From NCBI RefSeq assembly GCF_965216485.1, contig NZ_OZ244162.1, forward strand, positions 496,001 through 560,000: a stretch of DNA of 64,000 nt, given 5' to 3'. Below the pieces are notes generated by a model. The model saw only the letters and a list, made by a program, of their open reading frames with translations. It made no database searches and was not told the origin of the DNA. The DNA is from Algiphilus sp965216485 (GTDB lineage Bacteria; Pseudomonadota; Gammaproteobacteria; Nevskiales; Nevskiaceae). Each line of letters begins with the position of its first letter. The stretch's first letter is position 1. Positions 30,967 to 39,931 of this stretch are shown piece after piece. The position numbers and the translations under genes are program-made.

Positions 30967-31914
30967 ATGCTGTCGTTGTTCCTGCCGCGGGCGTTGATCG
31001 GGGTGCTCACGCTGCTGGCGCTGTGTACCTCCCTGCTGCTGCACTTTCTGGTGTTTCTGCCCTTTGCGGTGTGCAAGCTATGCATGCCGTGGCATGCCGC
31101 GCGCGTGTTCTGGACGCGGGTCATGGTGGCCATCGCCGAGCAGTTCATCCGCAACAACGCCCTGCTGATGCGCGCGCTGATGCCGGTGCGCTGGGAGGTG
31201 CGCATCAACGGCACGCTCGACCCCACGCGCAACTACCTGCTGATCTCGAACCACCAGAGCTGGGCGGACATCGTGCTGCTGTTCGATGTCTTTCGTGACC
31301 GCGTGCCCTGGTTGCGCTTCTTCCTCAAGAAGCAGCTGATCTGGGTGCCGGTCATCGGCTTCGTCTGCTGGGCGCTGGATTTCCCGTTCATGGCGCGCCA
31401 TTCACGCGAGGCCATTCGGCGCAATCCCGAACTCGCCAAGGAAGATCTGGAGCGAACCCGCCGCGCCTGCGAACGCTTCCGGAATGTGCCGGTCACGGTG
31501 GTCAATTTCCTCGAAGGCACGCGCTTCACGCCGGCCAAGCACATGGCCAGGCAATCCAGCTACAAGCACCTGCTGCCGCCGAAATCGGGTGGGCTGGCCT
31601 TTGCCATCAACGCCATGGGCCGGGAAGTGGCGGGTCTGCTGGATGTCACCATCGCCTATCGCCCGACCAAGCACCGACTGGTATGGAGCTTCGTCACCGG
31701 CGAACAGGCCACGCTCATCGTCGAGGCGCAGGTGCATGCCATTCCGGAAGACATCCTGGCCGGCGACTACCAGGGTGACAGCGCCTTTCGCGCGCGCTTC
31801 CAGCGCTGGGTGGCCGATTTCTGGCATGCCAAGGATGCACGGCTGGAGCGCCTGCTGGCCGAACACGCTGCTCGCGCGGCAGAAGCCGAAGCCGGAGGCC
31901 GCGAGCTGCGTTGA
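30967..31914 (+). CDS. 1-acyl-glycerol-3-phosphate acyltransferase family (YihG-like)
   Basis: This PlsC-superfamily membrane acyltransferase has 315 residues. An N-terminal membrane helix (about residues 8-35) precedes the catalytic HX4D motif NHQSWAD. Block II is LRFFLKKQLIWVPVIG, block III is NFLEGTRFTPAK and the proline block is VTIAYRP. The sequence is closest in layout to YihG/YihG-like LPLATs. The substrate is presumably lysophosphatidic acid, but this is not certain. Confidence 0.85.
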   Translation: MLSLFLPRALIGVLTLLALCTSLLLHFLVFLPFAVCKLCMPWHAARVFWTRVMVAIAEQFIRNNALLMRALMPVRWEVRINGTLDPTRNYLLISNHQSWADIVLLFDVFRDRVPWLRFFLKKQLIWVPVIGFVCWALDFPFMARHSREAIRRNPELAKEDLERTRRACERFRNVPVTVVNFLEGTRFTPAKHMARQSSYKHLLPPKSGGLAFAINAMGREVAGLLDVTIAYRPTKHRLVWSFVTGEQATLIVEAQVHAIPEDILAGDYQGDSAFRARFQRWVADFWHAKDARLERLLAEHAARAAEAEAGGRELR

Positions 31915-31971
31915 GGGCTGCTGCCGCCTGATCGGTCACAATCCGGGGCACAACATCACACCGGAGACAGC

Positions 31972-33138
31972 ATGGCCCGCATCCCGCGCAGCAAGGAAGA
32001 CGATTACACCGACGACATGGCCCGCGCCCGACGCGACTTTGTCGAGGAGCAGACCGGCGTGGCCATGCCGCATACCGGCAGCTATAGCTTCGATGCCGCC
32101 ACCACGCGTGGCAACATCGAGCACTTCACCGGCGTCTGCCAGATCCCCCTCGGCCTGGCAGGCCCGGTGCTGGTCAACGGCGAGGCCGCCAGCGGCGAGT
32201 TCTATGTGCCGATGACCACCACTGAAGGCACCCTGGTGGGCAGCTACAACCGAGGCATGCGACTGACCCGCGAGGCGGGCGGCATCACAGTCTCGGTCAT
32301 CGACGACGTCATGCAGCGGGCGCCGGTCTTCATCTTTGCCAATGCCCGCGAAGCGCGCGATTTCGGCGCATGGCTGGAAGCCAATCTGGATGCCGTCCGC
32401 GCCGCCGCCGAGGCGACGACCAGCGTCGGCAAGCTGCAGTTCGTACAACAGTTCGCCGCCGCCCGTTTCCGCTATCTGCGCTTCAACTACTCCACCGGTG
32501 ACGCTGCCGGTCAGAACATGTGCGGTCGGGCCACGCGGGCGGCCTGTTTGTGGATCGCGGAGCACTATCCCGGCCCGATGGAACGCTGGGTGCTGTCCGG
32601 CAACATGGATACCGACAAGAAGCACAGCCAGATCAACACGCTGTATAGCCGCGGCAAGCGCGTGGTAGCGGAATGTGTGATTCCCGATGCCCTGCTGCGC
32701 GAGCAGATGCACGTCTCTGCCGAACAGTTCTTCGTGCAACGGCACATCTCCAACATCGGCGCGCAGATGGCGGGCAGCAGCAATAACGGCAGCCATGCCG
32801 CCAACGGCATCGCTGCCGTCTTCATCGCCACCGGGCAGGACGAAGCCAATGTGGCCGAGTCCCAGGCAGCCATCGTGCACAGCGAGCTTACCCCCTCGGG
32901 CGACCTCTACTACAGCATCACGCTGCCGAGCCTGATCGTGGCCACCCATGGCGGTGGTACCGGCCTGCCGACGCAGCGTGAATGCCTGGAAGTGCTGGGC
33001 TGCTTCGGCAAGGGCAAGGCGCGCAAGCTGGCCGAAATCATCGGTGCCACCGTGCTGTGCGGCGAACTGTCGCTAGGCGCCGCTGTGCTGGCGGACGAGT
33101 GGGTCAGTTCCCATGAGCAGTACGGGCGCAATCGCTGA
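31972..33138 (+). CDS. Class I hydroxymethylglutaryl-CoA reductase
   Basis: The family reduces HMG-CoA to mevalonate with NADPH. The 388-residue protein keeps all four catalytic positions: E85 in MTTTEGTLVGS, K216 in NMDTDKK, D290 in TGQDEANVAES and a C-terminal H381 (SHEQYGRNR). The dinucleotide-binding DAAGQNM and the class I-like GGGTGLPTQ are present. It is soluble, with no sterol-sensing membrane part. Some motif positions deviate from canonical DAMGMNM and GNYCTDKK. No other mevalonate-pathway gene is in the window, so its physiological role here is open. Confidence 0.85.
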   Translation: MARIPRSKEDDYTDDMARARRDFVEEQTGVAMPHTGSYSFDAATTRGNIEHFTGVCQIPLGLAGPVLVNGEAASGEFYVPMTTTEGTLVGSYNRGMRLTREAGGITVSVIDDVMQRAPVFIFANAREARDFGAWLEANLDAVRAAAEATTSVGKLQFVQQFAAARFRYLRFNYSTGDAAGQNMCGRATRAACLWIAEHYPGPMERWVLSGNMDTDKKHSQINTLYSRGKRVVAECVIPDALLREQMHVSAEQFFVQRHISNIGAQMAGSSNNGSHAANGIAAVFIATGQDEANVAESQAAIVHSELTPSGDLYYSITLPSLIVATHGGGTGLPTQRECLEVLGCFGKGKARKLAEIIGATVLCGELSLGAAVLADEWVSSHEQYGRNR

Positions 33139-33245
33139 GGCCAGTCGCCGCTGTCGAAGACAGCAAACAAACAACACATGGACATGGTTTGGCCTTGTCG
33201 ACTTTGTGCCGCACGGTAATTGCACATTCGATGTAAGGACACGTC

Positions 33246-33659
33246 ATGAATATCGACGAACGTCACAATCTGCGCCATTCGCTCACCGGCCTCGGCGGCG
33301 TCTTCTATCCGCGTGACTATGTGCTCGGCGCCTTCGCCGAGCCGGCAGCGGCAGCGGCAGCGCGCGATGACCTGCTTGCCGGGGGCTATGACGAGACCGA
33401 AGTGGAAGCCCTCAATCCGGATCGCTTCGTACGCGAGGCCGAGGATATCGTCGAGCAGTCCAACAGTCTGCTGGCCGGCGCCGGAGCGGAAAACAAAGTC
33501 ACCATCACCTACGAGAAGCACGCCGAGGACGGCCACGGGCTGCTGATCGCCTATGCGCCCAGCGCCGCGGAAACCGACCGCGCCATGCGCGTCTTCCGCC
33601 GCCACGGGGTGCTGGATGCGCACAAGTACCACCGTTTCGCCATCGAGGCGCTGATCTAG
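33246..33659 (+). CDS. Conserved-looking protein of unknown function
   Basis: The 137-residue soluble protein starts after an AAGGAC box at 33235-33240. The fold appears to be two alpha/beta halves. The first has YVLGAFAEPAAAAAARDDLLAGGYDETEVEAL and the second has GHGLLIAYAPSAAETDRAMRVFRRHGV, both resembling the alternating pattern of short ferredoxin-like stress-protein domains. I do not recognise the family. It is monocistronic between the HMG-CoA reductase gene and another unknown gene. Confidence 0.65.
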   Translation: MNIDERHNLRHSLTGLGGVFYPRDYVLGAFAEPAAAAAARDDLLAGGYDETEVEALNPDRFVREAEDIVEQSNSLLAGAGAENKVTITYEKHAEDGHGLLIAYAPSAAETDRAMRVFRRHGVLDAHKYHRFAIEALI

Positions 33660-33742
33660 CGCGACCCGCATCGTCGTACCCGCCCCTTGCGTCGCCACTG
33701 GGTGCTGTCGATAGTGCAGGCCTCAACGCGCAGCGGGCCGTG

Positions 33743-34351
33743 ATGGACACCACACCAAGGCAGGATTGGCAGCTGCAGGCGCAGCCCGGGCGCGACGGCG
33801 CGCCCCTGCGCCTGCGGTTATTGTATCGAGGCGCGCCCGTTGATCTTGCGGCGGCCTTCGATGCGCTGGCGGAGGATGCCGATTGCCGCACCGCCTTCAA
33901 TGCCGGGCTGGCTGTGGCGCCTTTCGCCGCCTTCCGCTGGGAATGCCCGCCTTTGCAGCAGACACTGACGCCCAGCACCGCCTTCGAGTGCATGGTGATC
34001 GACGCGCCCGAGCTGCAGCGGCCGGCGGACCCCTCAGCCTTTGGTGACTACTTTGATGACTTTGATGAAGCCTTGGTCACCACTTTCTGGAATCTCGGGC
34101 GTGACGCGCAGCTGATCGTGCCCCTGCCTGTGGGCGATGATGCCGCCTATCCCCACCTCGCTTCCTTTGTACGCGCAGCTCCAAAGGCGCAGCGCGATGC
34201 CTTTTGGCGGCGTGTTGGACGCGAAGTGCAGTGTGCACGCCATGGCGGACCGCTATGGGTGAGTACAGCGGGCGACGGTGTGCCCTGGCTCCATGTCCGC
34301 CTTGACCAGCGGCCGAAGTACTACCGCACGTCGCGCTATCGCGACCGGTAG
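33743..34351 (+). CDS. Unknown protein, possibly DUF6940
   Basis: The 202-residue soluble protein starts at the ATG at 33743, right after an alternative GTG at 33740. It contains ATAFECMVI-like beta segments (STAFECMVIDAP), an aromatic AFGDYFDDFDEALVTTFWNLGRD stretch split by acidic residues, and the C-terminal WLHVRLDQRPKYYR. From memory this resembles the DUF6940 family, whose function is unknown. There is no signal peptide or membrane segment. Confidence 0.6.
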   Translation: MDTTPRQDWQLQAQPGRDGAPLRLRLLYRGAPVDLAAAFDALAEDADCRTAFNAGLAVAPFAAFRWECPPLQQTLTPSTAFECMVIDAPELQRPADPSAFGDYFDDFDEALVTTFWNLGRDAQLIVPLPVGDDAAYPHLASFVRAAPKAQRDAFWRRVGREVQCARHGGPLWVSTAGDGVPWLHVRLDQRPKYYRTSRYRDR

Positions 34352-34454
34352 TGGGCCGTCTGAAAGCGATTCCGTATTCGTTCAGTCCGCAAGCAACAAC
34401 ATGGCCCGACCCGTTAGAAGGGCAGCCCACCTGGAGACACTGCGGAGTCTGATC

Positions 34455-34952
34455 ATGAGAGCCACCCTCCAAAACATCGCGATTGCCTTTGCTGCTGCGC
34501 TGCTCCTCGGTACGAGCGCAATGGCAGCCAAGCCCGTTAATCCAGGCAACAGCGGTCAGAAGCACGCACCGCCCTTCAGCGAAGGCAGCCATCCGTCAGC
34601 CAATGCCAAGCAGGCGGGCCCGTCCAGCACCGCCCGGGGTTATTTCGATGCGACCCGTCGCAGCCTGATCGCCGACTATTACCAAGAACGCGGCCGCAAC
34701 AGTTTCTGCCCACCGGGACTTGCCAAGAAGCAGAATGGCTGCCTGCCCCCCGGCCAGGCGCGCAAGTGGCAACGCAGCCAGCGACTGCCGGATGACGTGC
34801 GTCCCTATCCCATCAGCGAGGACCTCCGTCACATTCTCGGGACGATTCCTGCGGATCACCGCATCGTGCGCGTAGGCAACGATCTGTTGCTGATCCAGGC
34901 GGGTTCGCGGATCGTCATCGATGCCCTCGAGAATCTGAGCGAATTGTTCTAG
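34455..34952 (+). CDS. Secreted CigR/RcnB-like protein
   Basis: Starting at the ATG at 34455, just after TGCGGAG, gives 165 residues with a signal peptide (cleavage near SAMAAKP). The mature part has the CPPGLAKKQNGCLPPGQARKW motif, characteristic of RcnB/CigR-type periplasmic proteins, split here over the two CPPG/CLPPG repeats. A C-terminal domain follows (DDVRPYPISEDL to the end). Members of this group have been called anti-virulence or metal-related regulators, but the function is unproven. Confidence 0.7.
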   Translation: MRATLQNIAIAFAAALLLGTSAMAAKPVNPGNSGQKHAPPFSEGSHPSANAKQAGPSSTARGYFDATRRSLIADYYQERGRNSFCPPGLAKKQNGCLPPGQARKWQRSQRLPDDVRPYPISEDLRHILGTIPADHRIVRVGNDLLLIQAGSRIVIDALENLSELF

Positions 34953-35035
34953 CCGTCGCGGGAAGCAGTCGCGCGCGGCTTGCACGATCGCGCGGCTGCG
35001 CAGAGCATGGACCCCTCTCCCGTGGAGGGGCGAAG

Positions 35036-36445
35036 ATGAATCGACGCATCGTGGAAAGCAGCGCGGCGCGGTTGGCCGCCCTCCTGCAAAAGCGTGCCGC
35101 ACACGCGCAGGACAACTTCTATCTTGAAGGCCCCTATGCCCCGGTGGAGGCAGAGCGCACCGAGACGGAACTCGCCGTCAGCGGCACCATCCCCGATGCC
35201 CTCGATGGGCTTTTCGCCCAGATCGGCCCCAATCCGCTGCAGGTGCCCAACCCGGCCACGCATCACTGGTTCGTGGGCGATGGCATGGTCCACGGCGTAC
35301 GCCTGCAGGCGGGCAAGGCCTGCTGGTACCGCAACCGCTGGGTAGGAACGGATGCGGCTAACGACCACCTTGGCCGTGCCCGCGTCCCCGGCCCGCGACG
35401 CGGCATCTTCGATGTCGTCAACACCAATGTCTTCGCGCATGCGGGCAGTATCTGGGCGACGGTGGAGGCCGGGCCGCTGCCCGCCGAACTCGACGCCGAG
35501 CTCAATACGCTGCGGCGCGCCCTCTTCAACAGCGACGAGCGCCTCCCCTTCACGGCGCATCCGCACCGCGATCCTAAGACGGGGGAGCTGCACGCGGTCT
35601 GCTACGACGCGCTGCAGCGCAAGCGGCTGATCTATCAATGCATCGATGCCAAGGGCGTCCTGCGCCGGCGCGTTGCCATCCCGGTCGCCCACGGGCCGAT
35701 GGTCCACGACTGTGCGATCACGGGGCGCTACGTCGTCATCTTCGATCTGCCCGTCACCTTCTCCTTCCGCGCCCTGCTGGCAGGCGCGGCATTGCCCTAT
35801 CGCTGGAATCCGCATCATCGCGCCCGCGTGGGGCTGCTGCCGCGCGACGGCAGCTCGGATCGCGTGCAATGGTTCCCGGTGGCGCCCTGCTATGTCTTCC
35901 ACGCCTGCAACGCCTTCGACAACGCGGATGGCAGCGTCACGGTCGACGTCGTCACGCACGCGCGCATGTTCGACCGCTCGCAGCAGGGGCCCGAGGCGCA
36001 GCCGGTGGCCTTCGAACGTTGGCAACTCGGGGCAGGCCTTGGCGCGGTGCAGCGCCAGGTGTTCTCCTCTGAGTCACAGGAATTTCCACGCTGCGACGAA
36101 CGCCGCACCGGCCAGCACTATCGCTACGCCTACGCCGTGGGGGGCGCTGCCATGTCGACCGAAGGCTCGCGCCTGCTGCGCCACGATCTGGAGCGCGGCA
36201 CCACGGTCGCGCACGACTTCGGGCCGGGCCAGATGATGGGCGAGGCCATCTTCGTGCCCGCTCACTCCGATGCTGCTGAGGATGAGGGTTGGCTGCTTGC
36301 CTATGTCCAGGATCAGCGGCGGCAGTGCAGCCGCCTCGTCATCCTGGACGCGCAAGCGGTGGATCGACAGGCGCAGGCCATCGTGCACCTCCCGGTGCGC
36401 GTCCCGTTAGGCTTTCACAGCAATTGGATTCCGCTGGCCGCCTGA
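35036..36445 (+). CDS. Carotenoid oxygenase (RPE65 family)
   Basis: These enzymes use a 4-His Fe(II) centre inside a seven-bladed beta propeller to split carotenoids, apocarotenoids or stilbene-like double bonds. The 469-residue protein has the N-terminal GLFAQIGPNPL and GDGMVHGVRL signatures. The four expected iron-ligand histidines lie in TAHPHRDP, MVHDCAIT, VFHACNAFD and the C-terminal GFHSNWIP. The substrate is unknown. The MpaB-like gene at 22.5 kb is another candidate isoprenoid-cleaving oxygenase in the window. Confidence 0.88.
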   Translation: MNRRIVESSAARLAALLQKRAAHAQDNFYLEGPYAPVEAERTETELAVSGTIPDALDGLFAQIGPNPLQVPNPATHHWFVGDGMVHGVRLQAGKACWYRNRWVGTDAANDHLGRARVPGPRRGIFDVVNTNVFAHAGSIWATVEAGPLPAELDAELNTLRRALFNSDERLPFTAHPHRDPKTGELHAVCYDALQRKRLIYQCIDAKGVLRRRVAIPVAHGPMVHDCAITGRYVVIFDLPVTFSFRALLAGAALPYRWNPHHRARVGLLPRDGSSDRVQWFPVAPCYVFHACNAFDNADGSVTVDVVTHARMFDRSQQGPEAQPVAFERWQLGAGLGAVQRQVFSSESQEFPRCDERRTGQHYRYAYAVGGAAMSTEGSRLLRHDLERGTTVAHDFGPGQMMGEAIFVPAHSDAAEDEGWLLAYVQDQRRQCSRLVILDAQAVDRQAQAIVHLPVRVPLGFHSNWIPLAA

Positions 36446-36605
36446 TGGCTTCGAAGGCGGTCGGCAGCCTCCATCTCCCCACACCGCTCGTCGGGTCACG
36501 GGGGGACGTTGGCAACCCGCAAAACATGAATGGCGGTTCGCCCGTGGCACATTCGGCGTCCCTTCATTGCGTCGGACCGGGCACAACCACCGAGGATCTC
36601 GCTGC

Positions 36606-36959
36606 ATGTCCTTCCCCATGTACAGGCTCGCCCCCCTTCTTCTCGCGCTGCCCCTTTCGCTCGTCGCGTGCTCTGCGGAGCAGGCGGATGCGCCATCGGC
36701 GAAGCCTAGTGCCGAGTCGGCTTCTGCGCAGCGCGCCTATGTCGATCCCGAAACGGGCGCATTGACGGTGCCGCCCGATACCAAGGCGGCGCGTTCCGCT
36801 TCCAGCGGCGAGACCGAGCACCCGGCCTATCGCCGCGAGGAGCGCACGGACGGCACCGTCATGCTGCGCCCCAAACAACCGGCGCGCCACAGCATCGAAG
36901 GCCACGTCGACGACGAGGGCCGGCTGCACATTGAGGAACGCGACCGCCATGCCCATTAG
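36606..36959 (+). CDS. Small lipoprotein
   Basis: The 117-residue product starts at the ATG at 36606 and has a signal peptide with lipobox LVAC (Cys near residue 22). The mature part is disordered, rich in Ala/Ser then charged residues. It contains YVDPETGALTVPP and a short EGHVDDEGRLHIEE beta hairpin. No family is recognised. Its last 11 bp overlap the metalloprotease gene, implying translational coupling and perhaps a shared envelope role. Confidence 0.65.
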   Translation: MSFPMYRLAPLLLALPLSLVACSAEQADAPSAKPSAESASAQRAYVDPETGALTVPPDTKAARSASSGETEHPAYRREERTDGTVMLRPKQPARHSIEGHVDDEGRLHIEERDRHAH

Positions 36960-39231
36960 TGCCGCACTGCGCGGCCTGGTGGTGCTGGGCCTGGGCATGA
37001 GCGCGGCCCAGGCAGCCACCATCACGATCGTGCCCACCGACGCACCGGGCGAAGGCTTCTTTGACCCTACCCCCTTCACCCCCGAGGGCGGCAACAACGC
37101 CACGACCCTGGGCGAGGCCCGGCTTAATGTATTCCGCGCGGCAGCGGAGCACTGGGGGTCGGTTGTTGCCAGTGACGTCGAGATCATCGTCGAGGCCTCC
37201 TTCGCTCCCGCGCCGGAAACCGAGTGCTCGCCCAGCAGCGGCACCCTGGGTGCCGCCGGCCCAGGAAACTTCATCGCCGGCTTTCGCGGGGCCCCGCAGG
37301 CCAATACCTTCTACCCGGTGGCGCTGGCCAACGCGCTGGCGGGCGAGGATCTGGACCCGGGCTTCGCCGACATCTTCGCCAACTTCAATGGCGCGGTCGA
37401 TACCGACCCCAACTGCCTGACCGGTGTGCGCTTCTACTACGGATTCGACCACCAGGGCGGCAGCCGTGCGGTCGATTTCTACAACACGGTCATGCACGAA
37501 ATCGGCCATGGCCTCGGCTTTTCCACCCTGATCGCCAACGACGGAACCAATCTCGCCGCGCCCGGCTTCACGGTGCTCGACCGCCTCATCTTCGATAACG
37601 ACCGCGGCCTTTTCTGGGACGAGATGACCAACGCGCAGCGTTCCGCGTCGGTGGTCAACGAGGGCGACGTGGTGAATGCGGGCAATGCCAGCTTCTCCGG
37701 AGCGCGGGCGCGCGGCCTCGGCGCGGGCAACGGCACCGATGCCGCCGGGCGGCCGCTCATCTATACGCCCAACCCGGCGGAGCCCGGCTCTTCCATTGCG
37801 CACTGGGACACCGCGCCCGCCCCCAGTCTGTTGATGGAGCCCTTCTCGACGGGCGATATTCGAGTGAATACCGGGGTGGATCTGACCAGCTGCCTGCTGA
37901 GCGACATCGGCTGGCGGCTCGAGCCTGGTGTCGGTTGCCCGGACCAGCACGCCGCGGACACACCGCCGGAGATATCCGCCATCGCCGATCAAAGCACCGA
38001 GGCTGGTCGCACCACCGGCGCGATCGGGTTCACGGTCACGGACAATGGCCGCGTCGCCCCGGCCGACAATCTCAGCCTGCGCGCCTTCTCGGACAACGTG
38101 GCCGTAGTTCCGGACAGTGGCATCGTGATCAGCGGCAGCGGCGCCAACCGCAGCGTCGAGATCACTCCCAGCAATATGCCCGGCCGTGCAGCAATCACAG
38201 TTGTCGTCAGCGACGGTGTCTTCAGCGCGCGCACGGCCTTCGAGCTGACGGTGACCGAGGCGCAGAATCAACCACCGCTGGCGCGCAATGATCTCCTGCG
38301 CCTTGCTTCCAGCGCGATCGGCAACGGCAATGTCATCGCCGGCATCGGATCGGCGGCCGACAGTGACCCCGACAGGGATCCGCTGCAGGTCGTGGCCATC
38401 GACGGCGATGCGGCCGCGGTGGCTACCTCAATCACCACCGCCAAGGGGTCGACGCTGCGCATCGCATCCGATGGCGCGCTGCGCTACGAGCCGGGCGGCA
38501 GCATGGTCGCACTCCAGCCGAGCCGCAGCGATCAGGAAAGCGTGCGCTACACCATCGTCGACGACAGTGGCGCTAGCGATAGCGCCATCGTCACCATCGA
38601 AGTGACCGGCGATCCTGGCACCGATCAGCACGGCGACAGCGCACAGACCGCCACGCCCCTCAGCCTGACCGACACCCAGGAGCGCCTCGATGCCGCCGTC
38701 AACGTGCCGGGGGACGCCGATGCCTTTGGCTTCACGCTGGCGTCCGCGGCCACCGTCTTCTTCGCCACCGAGGGCGATACCGACACGGTCGGGCGGATTC
38801 GCAGCCCGGACGGCGCCTTGCTCGCCGAGGGGGACGATCACGCCGAGAACGACAGCACGGACCCCAATTTCGTCATCGAGCAGGAACTGCCGGCGGGAGA
38901 CTACGTGCTCTTTGTGACCGGATTTCAGGATACCGCCACCGGCAATTACCGCTTGCGCTACGCCGCGGAGCCCCGGGCCGAACCCGAGCCCGAACCGCCA
39001 TCCGAGCCCGCCCCGGACGAAGCACCGGATGACGCGGACACAGGCAACGAGGAAGGGCTGTCGGCGCCGGTATCCGGTAATTCCGGGGGCTCCAGCGGGG
39101 GTGGGAGTTTCTCATCAAGCTTCTTGCTCGCCATGGCCCTGGCGGCGGTGGGGATGCGGTATCGTCGCAGCCTCCCACCCCGCTCGTTGGCCCAAGCAAC
39201 CGATGAGAATCTGCGTGTATTGCGCTTCTAG
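36949..39231 (+). CDS. Secreted zinc metalloprotease-like protein with GlyGly-CTERM-like tail
   Basis: Starting at the ATG at 36949, the 760-residue protein has a signal peptide (to about AAQAAT). A catalytic domain with HEIGHGLGF (H183, E184, H187; the HExxHxxGF zinc motif) follows, then cadherin-like repeats (about residues 335-560) and a pre-peptidase C-terminal domain (DADAFGFTLA to GNYRLRYA). Then comes an acidic Pro-rich linker, GGSSGGGS, a hydrophobic helix and RYRR. The Gly-Gly/helix/Arg end resembles the GlyGly-CTERM rhombosortase signal, but about 20 residues continue after the Arg cluster and overlap the next gene. Proteolytic function is inferred from the motif. Confidence 0.8.
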   Translation: MPISAALRGLVVLGLGMSAAQAATITIVPTDAPGEGFFDPTPFTPEGGNNATTLGEARLNVFRAAAEHWGSVVASDVEIIVEASFAPAPETECSPSSGTLGAAGPGNFIAGFRGAPQANTFYPVALANALAGEDLDPGFADIFANFNGAVDTDPNCLTGVRFYYGFDHQGGSRAVDFYNTVMHEIGHGLGFSTLIANDGTNLAAPGFTVLDRLIFDNDRGLFWDEMTNAQRSASVVNEGDVVNAGNASFSGARARGLGAGNGTDAAGRPLIYTPNPAEPGSSIAHWDTAPAPSLLMEPFSTGDIRVNTGVDLTSCLLSDIGWRLEPGVGCPDQHAADTPPEISAIADQSTEAGRTTGAIGFTVTDNGRVAPADNLSLRAFSDNVAVVPDSGIVISGSGANRSVEITPSNMPGRAAITVVVSDGVFSARTAFELTVTEAQNQPPLARNDLLRLASSAIGNGNVIAGIGSAADSDPDRDPLQVVAIDGDAAAVATSITTAKGSTLRIASDGALRYEPGGSMVALQPSRSDQESVRYTIVDDSGASDSAIVTIEVTGDPGTDQHGDSAQTATPLSLTDTQERLDAAVNVPGDADAFGFTLASAATVFFATEGDTDTVGRIRSPDGALLAEGDDHAENDSTDPNFVIEQELPAGDYVLFVTGFQDTATGNYRLRYAAEPRAEPEPEPPSEPAPDEAPDDADTGNEEGLSAPVSGNSGGSSGGGSFSSSFLLAMALAAVGMRYRRSLPPRSLAQATDENLRVLRF

Positions 39232-39781
39232 CTCGCAGGCGCCCGCCGAATACGGTGACGCCGCCTTTGCGCTGGGCCATCTGCTGGCCTCGGCTGGGCA
39301 TACCGTGGTCTTTGGCGGGGGCGCGACGGGCTCGATGGGGCGCCTCGCCGATGGTGCGGCCGCTGCGGGCGGCGATATCGAAGGCATCATGCCCGACTTC
39401 ATGAAGGCGCTGGAGTGGGCACACCCCAAGGTGGAGCGCTTCTCCTGGACGCGCGACATGGCCGAGCGCAAGGCCCTGCTGCTGCAGGGCTCGGATGCGG
39501 CGGTGGCCCTGCCGGGAGGATGCGGCACCTTCGAGGAACTGCTCGAGGCGATCACCCTCAAGCGTCTTGGCCTCTATCTGCAGCCCATCGTCATCGTGAA
39601 TCAGCTTGGCTACTACGATCCGCTGCTGGCGCAGCTCCGGCGCAGTGTCGACGAGGCCTTCATGCGCGAGGACCATCTGCGCATCTTCTCGGTGGTGGAC
39701 GAGGTCACCGCGGTGCTTGACGCCATCGCCCAGGCGCCGGATTGGAACGACGATGCCCGGGCGCGGGCACTGCAACCCTGA
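39203..39781 (+). CDS. LOG family (TIGR00730) phosphoribohydrolase
   Basis: LOG-family Rossmann-fold proteins hydrolyse nucleoside 5'-monophosphates, such as cytokinin ribotides or AMP-type nucleotides, to base and ribose phosphate. The 192-residue product begins MRICVYCASS and carries GGGATGSMG, the catalytic MAERKALLL with its Arg, and PGGCGTFEEL, the family's PGGxGTxxE signature. The start lies 29 bp inside the protease gene on the same strand. Confidence 0.88.
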   Translation: MRICVYCASSSQAPAEYGDAAFALGHLLASAGHTVVFGGGATGSMGRLADGAAAAGGDIEGIMPDFMKALEWAHPKVERFSWTRDMAERKALLLQGSDAAVALPGGCGTFEELLEAITLKRLGLYLQPIVIVNQLGYYDPLLAQLRRSVDEAFMREDHLRIFSVVDEVTAVLDAIAQAPDWNDDARARALQP

Positions 39782-39931
39782 AGAGGCGGGTGCGCGCACA
39801 CATTCGCGTACATTTGCCCCAATATGGGACACTACGCGCCAGAAAGGGCGCAGTCACAGGGGTGAGTCCGCTGCGCCGTCGAATGACACGCGGAGCGCGC
39901 ATGGCGGCGCGCCACCGCGCGAGAGGACACT

